This document shows, one piece after another, positions 36,816 to 45,383 of a DNA stretch of 64,000 nt; the stretch's first letter is position 1; each line of letters opens with the position of its first letter. Below the pieces are notes generated by a model. It was given only the letters and a program-made list of their open reading frames with translations. It ran no database searches and was not told the origin of the DNA. Source of the DNA: Paracoccus amoyensis (GTDB lineage: Bacteria; Pseudomonadota; Alphaproteobacteria; Rhodobacterales; Rhodobacteraceae); contig NZ_JACOQL010000004.1 in assembly GCF_014490725.1 (NCBI RefSeq), positions 372,001 through 436,000 on the forward strand, in the 5' to 3' direction. The translations under genes were made by a program, and so were the position numbers.

Positions 36816-36841
36816 AAGCCCCGCAAATGCGGGGCTTTTTT
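36816..36841 (+). terminator. Intrinsic terminator after the CAP lipoprotein gene
   Basis: AAGCCCCGCA (36816-36825) and TGCGGGGCTT (36828-36837) form a 10-bp stem with TTTTTT completing the run. It lies between convergent genes. Confidence 0.92.
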
Positions 36842-36862
36842 CATGCGGAACATGGCAACCGA

Positions 36863-37378
36863 TCAAGGGTTGATGACAATCGGAATCCCGCCACGGACCA
36901 TTGCGTAAACTTCCTCGATCTCGTCGTCCTTCAACGCGATGCAGCCGGCGGTCCAGTCACGGTTCTTGGGTGCAAGACGTTTGCCCTCCGGTCCCCAGCC
37001 GTGAATGAAGATGTCACCACCGGCCCGACGGCCCAATGCCTCGGCAAGCTGCGCGTCATTCGGGTTGGGATAAGACACCCCGACCGACAGGTGATAGCGG
37101 CTTCGCGGATTGAAGCGGTCGATGAAATAGACGCCTTCCGGGGTCTTGCCATCGCCTTCGAACTGTTTGTGACCAAGCGGCTGGTTACCCAGACCGATGT
37201 TATAGGATTTCAGCACGGTTTGATTGTGCAGCAGATACATGCGCCGGTCGCCCTTGTTGACGACGATCTGCGTGACGGCTGGGCCATTATAGCTTTTGAA
37301 CTTTGATGGTGGCTTTCCACAAGCCGCCAACAAGGCCAGCATCGAGAAGGTAACGGTGCGGCGGGTTGCGCGGTACAT
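36863..37378 (-). CDS. L,D-transpeptidase family lipoprotein
   Basis: 171 residues from ATG 37378, with AGAGG 6-7 bases upstream. The signal peptide ends at a lipobox (LLAACG, Cys about 20). The YkuD domain has IVVNKGDRRMYLL, GDGKTPEGVYFIDR, the catalytic His in IFIHGWG and the Cys in WTAGCIAL. This is the YafK/ErfK-like subtype, differing from the other transpeptidase at 35.4 kb. Converges with the CAP gene. Confidence 0.92.
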   Translation of the reverse strand: MYRATRRTVTFSMLALLAACGKPPSKFKSYNGPAVTQIVVNKGDRRMYLLHNQTVLKSYNIGLGNQPLGHKQFEGDGKTPEGVYFIDRFNPRSRYHLSVGVSYPNPNDAQLAEALGRRAGGDIFIHGWGPEGKRLAPKNRDWTAGCIALKDDEIEEVYAMVRGGIPIVINP

Positions 37379-37442
37379 CACTGCCTCTGAACGTTTCTTG
37401 GATTTTTATGAGGACTGAATATCACGAAATCGAGTGATTTGG

Positions 37443-38666
37443 CTAGGTTCTGATGAACTCTGCGACAGTTTCTACATGCGGCGACCAGCGGAATTGATCG
37501 ACGACCAACATGCGCGTCATCTTGAACCCGCTATCGGCAAGAATTTGCGCGTCCCTTGAGAAATTCACAGGATCACAGGCCACAAAGGCGATTTTCGGAA
37601 CATCGGATGCCGCGATCTGGCACACCTGAGCCTCGGCTCCGGCCCGTGGGGGATCAATCACAATCGCGTCAAATCTGTTCAGCTCATCCGGCAACAGCGG
37701 ATTCCGGGCCAGATCGCGAATCTGTGTCGTAACCCGATTCAGACTGCCGGCTGACCGCCATCCCGTATCCAGCGCGCTCAGCGGTGCGGCCAGACCTTCG
37801 ACCGCATGGACGCTGGCCCTTTCGGCCAGGGGCAGGGTAAAGGTGCCGCAACCTGCGAACAGATCGACGATGGCCGACGCACCTTTTGTAAAGTTGCGCA
37901 CGGCTGCCAGTAACGCCGCTTCGCCATCGGCTGTGGCCTGCAAAAACGCGGCAGGCGGCGGCACGACCATTGCCCGTCCCATCGGCAGGGCAGGGCGGCG
38001 GCGCGTAATGGTCTGACCGTCCCAATCCAACCGCGCCAGATCACCTTCTTCGGCCAACCCGGCAAGCGTTTGGAACAACGTCGTCTCCATGGGCTTGCCA
38101 CCCGTGACCGCGACATCCAGTCCGGCAGGGCCGTGAATAGCCGTCAGCGTCAATTCCGCTGATCGCGACGCACCGACCACGACCAGTTTGCGCAACAGGG
38201 GCAGCGCCGCCGTAATTTCCGGGCGCATGACATGGCAGGCTTGCAGATCGACGATCACGTCCGATGCACGGGCGTGAAAGCCCAGCAATGCGCCTTTCTT
38301 CGTTCGCCGTCCTGAAAGAACGGCGCGACGACGCGAACGCGGCGGAGACGTGTGAACGCCCAGAATCGGCGCAGACAGGCCGCGTGCAGCCAGCGCGGCT
38401 TCCACCACCTGCTGCTTCCAGCGGGTCGTGAACCCGTCGCTGGCATGCATCAGGGAACAGCCGCCGCAGGCACGATAATGCCCGCAAATCGGCTTTACGC
38501 GCTCTGCTGACGGCGTCAGGATTTTGGGCGCGGCAATGCGGCCGTCCGCGGGCTCACCCTCGATCACCTCACCGGGCAGGGTCAGCGATGCCAAAGCCCG
38601 CGCATCGCCAGACACGGCAACGCCGTCACCTTTGCGCCCCAGTCTTTCGATGGTCCATTGCGTCAT
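37443..38666 (-). CDS. Fe-S RNA m5U-type methyltransferase (RlmD/TrmA-like)
   Basis: 407 residues. Iron-sulfur cluster Cys are C61, C67 and C70 (ICGHYRACGGC) plus C144. SAM domain: IVDLFAGCGTFTLPLAERA, then IVIDPPRAGAEAQVCQIA and the catalytic Cys in FVACDPVNFSRDA. The N-terminal TRAM-like segment (IERLGRKGDGVAVSG) is short. The family methylates C5 of uridine in 23S rRNA or tRNA; which site cannot be told. Confidence 0.9.
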   Translation of the reverse strand: MTQWTIERLGRKGDGVAVSGDARALASLTLPGEVIEGEPADGRIAAPKILTPSAERVKPICGHYRACGGCSLMHASDGFTTRWKQQVVEAALAARGLSAPILGVHTSPPRSRRRAVLSGRRTKKGALLGFHARASDVIVDLQACHVMRPEITAALPLLRKLVVVGASRSAELTLTAIHGPAGLDVAVTGGKPMETTLFQTLAGLAEEGDLARLDWDGQTITRRRPALPMGRAMVVPPPAAFLQATADGEAALLAAVRNFTKGASAIVDLFAGCGTFTLPLAERASVHAVEGLAAPLSALDTGWRSAGSLNRVTTQIRDLARNPLLPDELNRFDAIVIDPPRAGAEAQVCQIAASDVPKIAFVACDPVNFSRDAQILADSGFKMTRMLVVDQFRWSPHVETVAEFIRT

Positions 38667-38874
38667 TGGTTTGGCTTGCGAAGTAAGATGGCTGGCCGCG
38701 TTGGCATCGTGGTTTCCAGATTGCGTTGATTACTGCGTCAGTTGGCGAATTTCCGGTTCGGTTCAAGCCCCAATTAAGCTGAAGCGCCATATCGCGACGG
38801 GTATGCGAAGGGGCTTTCCCCATGCAAGGATGTGACGACGTAAAGCCGCCTTATGAAACAATGGAACGATCAGG

Positions 38875-39267
38875 ATGTATGGAATAGCGCTGTTGATGGC
38901 TCGGCTGCTGATGGGAGTGCCTTTCATAATATGGGGCACGATGAAGTTGCGTGGCGGAGAGGCGAAGTTGGTCCCGGTTCTTGCCGGGCTTGGCTTGCCT
39001 GATGCCAAGGCGTTGGCATATCTGGTCGGGTTTTGCGAGTTGGTCGGGGGGCTTGGCATCGTGCTGGGCTATCCGCTTCATACATTCAGCGTGCTGTTGG
39101 GCTTGTGGTGCATTGTCACCGGCTATGTCGGACATCGGAACGACGTGAACGCTCTGTTGTCGCATATCTGCATGGCGGGTGGCTTTTTTGCGCTGGCAGT
39201 GGCCGGGGCCGGAGCAATCGCGCTGTTTGGAGGCGAGCCGACAGGCGTGCTGGCTGACGTGCAGTAA
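38875..39267 (+). CDS. DoxX family membrane protein
   Basis: 130 residues with four hydrophobic segments (about 3-20, 45-66, 70-86, 99-120). LLMGVPFIIWGTMKLRGG and GLGLPDAKALAYLVGFCELV are the DoxX-type signatures. The family is linked to quinol/redox chemistry or membrane stress in some organisms, but the role here is unknown. It is convergent with the ABC exporter. Confidence 0.85.
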   Translation: MYGIALLMARLLMGVPFIIWGTMKLRGGEAKLVPVLAGLGLPDAKALAYLVGFCELVGGLGIVLGYPLHTFSVLLGLWCIVTGYVGHRNDVNALLSHICMAGGFFALAVAGAGAIALFGGEPTGVLADVQ

Positions 39268-39276
39268 GTGCGGCGT

Positions 39277-41133
39277 TTAGACGGCGCGGGACAGTTCTTC
39301 GTCGTCGGTGCCCAGAAAGCCGCCTGATTGCCTGTTCCAGTAACGCGCATAAAGCCCGTCTTTCGCCAGCAATTGATCATGGGTGCCCTGTTCGACGACC
39401 TGACCCGCATCCATGACAATGATCCGGTCCAGTTCGGCAATTGTGGACAGGCGGTGGGCAATGGCCAAGACGGTCTTGCCGGCCATCGCGCGGGTCAGGG
39501 CGTCCTGCACCTGCGCCTCGACTTCGCTGTCCAGCGCACTGGTTGCTTCGTCCAGCACAAGGATAGGGGCATCCTTCAGGAAGGCGCGGGCCAGCGCGAT
39601 CCGCTGACGCTGACCGCCGGACAGTTTCACCCCACGTTCGCCCAGATGTGCGTCATACCCCTTGCGTCCGGCGAAATCCTCAAGCCCCAGAATGAAATCA
39701 TGGGCCTCGGCCGCGCGGGCTGCGGCTTCTATTTCTTCCTGCGAGGCATCGGGGCGACCATACAGGATATTATCGCGGGCTGACCGGTTGAACATCGCGG
39801 TTTCCTGCGTGACCATGCCGATCTGCCCGCGCAGGCTTTCCTGCGTCACATCCCGGATATCATGGCTGTCGATCCGGATCGCGCCCTTTTCGACATCATA
39901 AAGCCGCAGCAGCAGTGCCACCAACGTCGATTTCCCGGCACCCGAGGCGCCGACGATGCCGATTTTCTCTCCGGGTCGGATATGCAGATCGATATCCTGC
40001 AAACCGCCTGCACGCCGGCCATAGGCAAAGCTCACATGGTCAAAGTCGATCTGACCTGCCACGCGTTTCAACGTCAGTGCATCGGGCTTATCAGTCAGCG
40101 CATGTGGCGGTGACAGGGTCTGCATCCCGTCCTCGACCTCGCCAATGCTGCCCCAGATGCCCATCAGCGCCATGCTGACCCATCCGGTCATCTGGCTAAG
40201 TCGCATCGAGATCGCGCCCGCGGTCGCCACATCGCCGGGCGTCGCAATGCCATCGCGCCACAACAGCAACGACCCGCCGACAAGGATCACCGGCAGGATG
40301 CCCGCAATCACCATCAGCGACATGCGAAACGCGCTGCTGATGACGCCGAAATCCAGCGCGCGTTCGCGGAAGCCGGCCATGGCGCTTAGGGCCTCGCGAT
40401 CCTCGTGCTTTGCATGGGCGAACAGTTTGACGGTTTTGATATTGGTGATCGTGTCCACAACCTGTCCCGTCACCATGGCGCGGGCTGATGCACGCGCCCC
40501 GGATTTTGACCGGATGCGCGGCAGGAAGAACTTGATCAACGCCAGATAGGCGCCAAGCCAGACGATCAATGCAATCGCGCCCCAGCCATCGACCGAGATC
40601 AGGAAGGCCGCCGATCCAACCACGGATGCCAGCGCAAAGGCCACGACATTGACCATTTCCGTCGCCACATCGGTGACGGCGCGGGCGGTCTGCATCTGTT
40701 TCTGTGCCAGTCGCCCCGCGAAATCGTTGTCAAAGAATGTAACCGAATGACCCATCGTCCAACGGTGCAGGCGCGACAGAACCAGAGGCATGATGTTTGG
40801 CCCAACGATGACACTGGACGTCGCTGTGGACAGGCCGAAAATGATCGGGCGCAGGATCAGGAAAAAACCAATGAAAGCGGCGATCACCAGGGCACTATCA
40901 GCCATGATCGTGTCAGGGCTGCCGGTCGCGACCGCATCAACGACCGCCCCCAGCAAAACCGCCGCAACAACATCGGCAATCCCGCCCAAAGCCGAGGCGA
41001 TGGCCGCAAGCGACAGTCCGCCCCACGCCCCCGACAGACACCAGCGGAAAAAGGCCAGCAACGTGTTGGGCGGCGGCCCAGCGGCAGGCCGGAACGCATT
41101 AATCATGCGGCCAAGGCGGCGATGCAGGGTCAT
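39277..41133 (-). CDS. ABC exporter, fused membrane and ATPase domains
   Basis: 618 residues: an N-terminal six-helix exporter domain (to about 330) and a C-terminal ATPase with GIVGASGAGKST (Walker A), LSGGQRQRIALARA (signature), ILVLDEATSALD (Walker B) and an H-loop IAHRLST. It is MsbA/HlyB-like and works as a dimer; the substrate is unknown. The start overlaps the stop of cca (ATGA), so it belongs to the hslO-Nudix-cca transcription unit. Confidence 0.93.
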   Translation of the reverse strand: MTLHRRLGRMINAFRPAAGPPPNTLLAFFRWCLSGAWGGLSLAAIASALGGIADVVAAVLLGAVVDAVATGSPDTIMADSALVIAAFIGFFLILRPIIFGLSTATSSVIVGPNIMPLVLSRLHRWTMGHSVTFFDNDFAGRLAQKQMQTARAVTDVATEMVNVVAFALASVVGSAAFLISVDGWGAIALIVWLGAYLALIKFFLPRIRSKSGARASARAMVTGQVVDTITNIKTVKLFAHAKHEDREALSAMAGFRERALDFGVISSAFRMSLMVIAGILPVILVGGSLLLWRDGIATPGDVATAGAISMRLSQMTGWVSMALMGIWGSIGEVEDGMQTLSPPHALTDKPDALTLKRVAGQIDFDHVSFAYGRRAGGLQDIDLHIRPGEKIGIVGASGAGKSTLVALLLRLYDVEKGAIRIDSHDIRDVTQESLRGQIGMVTQETAMFNRSARDNILYGRPDASQEEIEAAARAAEAHDFILGLEDFAGRKGYDAHLGERGVKLSGGQRQRIALARAFLKDAPILVLDEATSALDSEVEAQVQDALTRAMAGKTVLAIAHRLSTIAELDRIIVMDAGQVVEQGTHDQLLAKDGLYARYWNRQSGGFLGTDDEELSRAV

Positions 41134-42314
41134 TGTTCCGCTCCAGCTTGCCGACCGGCGGCGCGTGCCACGGCCAACAACTCATCGCGGTTGGCCTGAA
41201 AGCCGGTTTCAATCCAATGCTCATCTGCCGCGCGCAGGGCGATGCCAAGCGCCGGGCCGGTCATCGCGGGCATCAGGTCGGCCGCGCTGATCGGCAGCTT
41301 TTGCGAATGGGCATGGTCAATCTGATGGTTCCAATCGGTCGGAACGTCGCGGCCAAGCGCCAGGCGATACAATGCCAATTGCCGCGCCAGCTGCTTGTCG
41401 CAGGTATAGGCAATCCGTTCAAGGTCATCATCGCGCGCTACAAGTCTCTGTAAATGCAATATGTTTTCATTGGTGTCATTGCTGAGCCGCATCGACTGTC
41501 GTGGGTCATCGGCTTGCAATGTTGCAAGACGCAGGACCCAATCCGGCAGGTCTTCGATTTTCAGCAGGGAGTCCAATACCTCAATCTTTGCACCGGGCAG
41601 GATGTGCTGCAACACACCGGTGACATCCATCAGATGCAGCGCATCACCGGGGGCAGGGGCGGATAGCAGTTTGCGCATCTCATCCCCGATCCGCTCTTTC
41701 GAGATGCGGTCAAGACCGTGTGCAAGTTCCGCGCAGGCCGCCACTGCCTCGGGGTCGGCGGCCCCGGCTGCGCCATACCATGCGTGAAACCGGAAAAAGC
41801 GCAGGATGCGCAGGTAGTCTTCGGCAATCCGGGCGCGGGCATCGCCCACAAAACGCAGCCGCCGCGCCATCAGATCGGGTAGCCCGCCGATCGGATCCAG
41901 AACACGACCATCTGCGGTTGCGTAAAGGGCGTTCATCGTGAAATCCCGCCGCCGCGCGTCATCCGCAATGTCTGTCGAGAAGGACACGACGGCAAACCGC
42001 CCATCGGTTTCGACATCGCGGCGGAAGGTCGTGACCTCGAAACTGCGCCAGCGGTCACTGTCGGGCGTGATAATCGTCACGGTGCCGTGGTCAATCCCTG
42101 TTGGCACGGCTTTCATGCCCGCGCTTTTGGCCAGTTCTGCCACGCGTCCGGGCAGCGCGTCGGTGGACAGGTCGACATCTGACACATCGTCGCCCAACAG
42201 CGCATTGCGCACTGCACCGCCGACGATCAGCGCCTGATGGCCGGCATCGGTCAGCAGGGACAATAGCCGTTGCAGCCCCGGTGAAGACAGAAAGTCGCCC
42301 TCGATCCTGGTCAT
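41130..42314 (-). CDS. CCA tRNA nucleotidyltransferase / poly(A) polymerase family
   Basis: 394 residues from ATG 42314. Catalytic GGAVRNALLG and DVDLST (two carboxylates), then RRRDFTMNALYATADGRVLD and RIAEDYLRILRFFRFHA, define the class II nucleotidyltransferase. It adds or repairs the 3' CCA of tRNA. Its start overlaps the Nudix stop and its stop overlaps the ABC exporter start. Confidence 0.94.
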   Translation of the reverse strand: MTRIEGDFLSSPGLQRLLSLLTDAGHQALIVGGAVRNALLGDDVSDVDLSTDALPGRVAELAKSAGMKAVPTGIDHGTVTIITPDSDRWRSFEVTTFRRDVETDGRFAVVSFSTDIADDARRRDFTMNALYATADGRVLDPIGGLPDLMARRLRFVGDARARIAEDYLRILRFFRFHAWYGAAGAADPEAVAACAELAHGLDRISKERIGDEMRKLLSAPAPGDALHLMDVTGVLQHILPGAKIEVLDSLLKIEDLPDWVLRLATLQADDPRQSMRLSNDTNENILHLQRLVARDDDLERIAYTCDKQLARQLALYRLALGRDVPTDWNHQIDHAHSQKLPISAADLMPAMTGPALGIALRAADEHWIETGFQANRDELLAVARAAGRQAGAEQ

Positions 42315-42904
42315 GCCTGCATCCTGAGGGCCAGGCCCAGCAATATCCGCGCCGTCGCACCCCACAAATAATAGGGGCCATAAGGGGCAACGTGATAGTT
42401 GCGCCAGCCGTCGCGCCAGCGGCGTTTTTCAATGCGATAGTTGGCGGGATTGCAGACATGAGCAAAGGGCAGGGTAAAGACTTCTTCAACCTCTCCCGGC
42501 TCTGCCACAGGGGTGAAGGGGCCGCGGATGATGCCGACCAACGGTGCGACGGAAAAGCCCGTCACCGTTCGATGCGGGGGCATCGCACCCAGCATATCAA
42601 CCTGCGAGGCGGCCAGCCCGACCTCTTCCCATGCTTCACGCAGGGCGGCGGCGGTTTCATCGGCATCGCCGGGATCGACCTTGCCACCGGGCAGGGCGAT
42701 CTGCCCCGGATGATGGCGCAGGCCGGATGCCCGTTTGGTCAGCACCAGCCGACCGTCATCCTCGTGAAATGCAGCCAGCACACCGGCAGGGCGCAATGTC
42801 CCCGTCGGTGGGATGACGTCGGCATTCAGATCAAAGTCCGAACTTGGCCCGGCCGGACGCGACAACGCCTGACGCAAAGCATCCTCGGACCAGATCAGGC
42901 TCAC
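42311..42904 (-). CDS. CoA pyrophosphatase-type Nudix hydrolase
   Basis: 197 residues from GTG 42904, overlapping the hslO stop (GTGA). LTKRASGLRHHPGQIALPGG is the UPF0035/NudL signature next to the Nudix box (GGKVDPGDADETAAALREAW, then EEVGL). Members cleave CoA and its derivatives. The frame is open further upstream but that part is antisense-free hslO coding sequence and not used. Confidence 0.9.
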   Translation of the reverse strand: MSLIWSEDALRQALSRPAGPSSDFDLNADVIPPTGTLRPAGVLAAFHEDDGRLVLTKRASGLRHHPGQIALPGGKVDPGDADETAAALREAWEEVGLAASQVDMLGAMPPHRTVTGFSVAPLVGIIRGPFTPVAEPGEVEEVFTLPFAHVCNPANYRIEKRRWRDGWRNYHVAPYGPYYLWGATARILLGLALRMQA

Positions 42905-43929
42905 TCGGCCACCTTTCCATCGCTGGATTCCAGCGGCTTGCCATCGGCATCCACCGTCGCCTCGAACCCAAGGCTGGCCGGATCGAATTCGTAATGCGCG
43001 CCGCAGAACTGGCAATCTGCGGTCACGATGCCCTGTTCGGTGGTCATATGGGCAATGTCCTTGGCCGAATAGATCGCAAGGGTGCCGCGAACGCGATCAG
43101 CCGTGCACGAACATCCGAATTCCACCCGCTGAGGGTCGAAAACCCGAGGGGTCTCTTCGTGGAACAGGCGCAGCAGCAGGTCGGTCGGGCCGACGGTCGG
43201 GCCGATCAGCTCCAGCGTTTCGACGGTATCCAGCAGAATATTGGCCCGGTTCCAATCCTCGGATTCCGCACCTTGCAGGATATCGGCAGCCTCGATCAGG
43301 CCGCCTTCGCCGCTGCCGCCATTCTCGCTGGCATCCATCGGCTGCGCAGGCAGGGTTTGCAGCATGACGCCACCCGCACGCCAATGCCCCGCCTGTCCCG
43401 ACATGCGAGAGAATCCGTTGGCAAGTTCAAACCGCGTCGGCAATTGTTCGGATTGCGCGAAATAGGTCTGTGCACAGGCCGACAGCGAACCGCCCGTCAG
43501 GGGCGTGATGCCCTGATAGGGCAGCGAACCTTCGCCCTGATCGATCAGGATGGCAAAATAGCCTTCGCCGATCTGCTCGAACGGGTCGCGATCATCCAGA
43601 CGTTCCTGATCAAAGCTGGCCCAGGCACGAAGCCGTGCCGGGGCGCCTTCGGTTTCCGGCGCATAGTAATCGGCGGCCAGCGTGCGGATGGCACCGCTGC
43701 CGCGCACCTGCAAGCTCAGCTTCCAGCGCAGCTTCATGGTCGGACCGATCAGCGCCGCCAGCAAAGCCAGTTCAGCGACCATGGCGCTGACTGCCGCGGG
43801 ATAATCATGGCGCGACAGAATCTGGTCCAACACACCGTCCAGCCGCGCAATGCGGCCACGAATGTTCGAGCGGTCAAGCTGAAAGGGCAGAACGGTGTCG
43901 TCCCAGGCAATCTGGTTAATCGTGCTCAT
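42901..43929 (-). CDS. hslO: Redox-regulated chaperone Hsp33
   Basis: 342 residues. The zinc site is made of FGCSC and, about 30 residues later, CQFC: four Cys that form disulfides on oxidative stress and switch on chaperone activity. The N-terminal domain has QTYFAQSEQLPTRFEL. It heads the operon hslO-Nudix-cca-ABC exporter and is divergent from the Nudix gene at 44082. Confidence 0.95.
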   Translation of the reverse strand: MSTINQIAWDDTVLPFQLDRSNIRGRIARLDGVLDQILSRHDYPAAVSAMVAELALLAALIGPTMKLRWKLSLQVRGSGAIRTLAADYYAPETEGAPARLRAWASFDQERLDDRDPFEQIGEGYFAILIDQGEGSLPYQGITPLTGGSLSACAQTYFAQSEQLPTRFELANGFSRMSGQAGHWRAGGVMLQTLPAQPMDASENGGSGEGGLIEAADILQGAESEDWNRANILLDTVETLELIGPTVGPTDLLLRLFHEETPRVFDPQRVEFGCSCTADRVRGTLAIYSAKDIAHMTTEQGIVTADCQFCGAHYEFDPASLGFEATVDADGKPLESSDGKVAE

Positions 43930-44081
43930 GGCGTATCCCTGAAATCTTGTAGGCCCGGATCAAAACCAGGCAAGTCGACTTTCAATATAGGACATTCATC
44001 ACCGATCCCAAGGGGCACAACGGACCTTTGCAGGCGCGGTCGGGCGCGGTAAGCCATTCGAAACCAACACAAGGAGCGGAG

Positions 44082-44534
44082 ATGATCCCGCGATATGGCA
44101 CGCCACCGCTTTCGGGACAGGTCTATCGCCGCCGCCCGGGGGCCTATGCGATCCTGCATCGTGATGGCCGCTTGCTGATGACCCATCAAGCGCAGCCATC
44201 GCCGGAATTTCAACTGCCCGGCGGCGGTATCGATCCGGGTGAAAACGTGATTGCCGCCCTGCATCGCGAGGTGTTTGAGGAAACCGGCTACAGCATCGCC
44301 GGACCGCGTTATCTGGGCGTCTATCGCCGCTACGCCTACTTGCCGGATTATGGATATTATGCCGAAAAGATGTGCCATATCTGGCTGGCCCGCCCGATCC
44401 AGCGTCTCGGCCCGCCGTCAGAGCCGCATCATTCGGCAATCTGGATGGCGCCACGGGCCGCTTATGATGCGCTGCCGGATGAGGGTTCACGGGCAATGCT
44501 ACGCCGATCAGGATTGATCACAGGGGTAAAATGA
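44082..44534 (+). CDS. Nudix hydrolase
   Basis: 150 residues from ATG 44082, with AAGGAG 5 bases upstream. The Nudix box GGGIDPGENVIAALHREVFE continues into ETGY and is complete. The C-terminal half (YLPDYGYYAEKMCHIWLARP) resembles proteins that act on nucleotide pyrophosphates of unknown identity. The stop overlaps the phzF-like start (ATGA). Confidence 0.88.
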   Translation: MIPRYGTPPLSGQVYRRRPGAYAILHRDGRLLMTHQAQPSPEFQLPGGGIDPGENVIAALHREVFEETGYSIAGPRYLGVYRRYAYLPDYGYYAEKMCHIWLARPIQRLGPPSEPHHSAIWMAPRAAYDALPDEGSRAMLRRSGLITGVK

Positions 44535-45367
44535 AACAGTTCGAATATCGCCAGGTGGACGTATTTTCCACAACCCCCCTCATGGGCAACCCCTTGGCGG
44601 TCGTGTTGGGGGCCGACGGGTTGTCTGATGAGACAATGGCGCGTTTCGCCAATTGGACCAACCTTAGCGAAACGACATTTCTGCTGACACCCACGATGGC
44701 TCAGGCCGACTATCGTTTGCGGATATTCACGCCATCCAACGAGCTGCCCTTTGCCGGGCACCCGACCTTGGGATCATGCCATGCCTGGCTGGATGCAGGC
44801 GGCATACCCAAGGGGGGCGATATTGTTCAGGAATGCGCCGCCGGACTGATCCGTATTCGCCGCAATGATGGCGGTCTGGCGTTTGCCGCGCCGCCATTGG
44901 TCCGCTCGGGCTCGCCAGATCAGGCGACGCTGCGACATGCCATGGACGGGCTGTCGTTGCGGCCCGATCAGGTGATCGGCGCGCAATGGATTGATAACGG
45001 TCCCGGCTGGCTGGGCTTGCTGCTGAAAAGCCGCGCCGACGTGCTGGCAATTCAGCCTGATTACGCGAAACTTGCAGGGAGCAAGATCGGTATCGTCGCG
45101 CCGTGGAGCCGCAGCGAAGATGGCGATGGCGCTGATTTCGAGGTTCGCGCATTTACGTCGGAAGGTCGCGAAGACCCCGTCACCGGCAGCCTGAACGCCA
45201 GCATCGCCATGTGGTTGATCGGCAGCGGATTGGCGCCGCCGTCCTATGTCGCTGCACAGGGCACGCGGCTTGGTCGGGCGGGTCGGGTGCAAATCTGGCA
45301 GGACGGGGACACGATCTGGGTCGGAGGAGAGGTGGTCACCTGCATCACAGGACAGGTTTGGCTGTAA
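44531..45367 (+). CDS. PhzF family isomerase
   Basis: 278 residues. YRQVDVFSTTPLMGNPLAVV, NLSETTFLL (with the catalytic Glu), FTPSNELPFAGHPTLGS and DPVTGSLNASIAMWL are PhzF hallmarks. No phenazine genes are nearby, so it is a housekeeping PhzF-like isomerase/epimerase of unknown substrate. Translationally coupled to the Nudix gene. Confidence 0.9.
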   Translation: MKQFEYRQVDVFSTTPLMGNPLAVVLGADGLSDETMARFANWTNLSETTFLLTPTMAQADYRLRIFTPSNELPFAGHPTLGSCHAWLDAGGIPKGGDIVQECAAGLIRIRRNDGGLAFAAPPLVRSGSPDQATLRHAMDGLSLRPDQVIGAQWIDNGPGWLGLLLKSRADVLAIQPDYAKLAGSKIGIVAPWSRSEDGDGADFEVRAFTSEGREDPVTGSLNASIAMWLIGSGLAPPSYVAAQGTRLGRAGRVQIWQDGDTIWVGGEVVTCITGQVWL

Positions 45368-45383
45368 TCATCAAATCATCACC

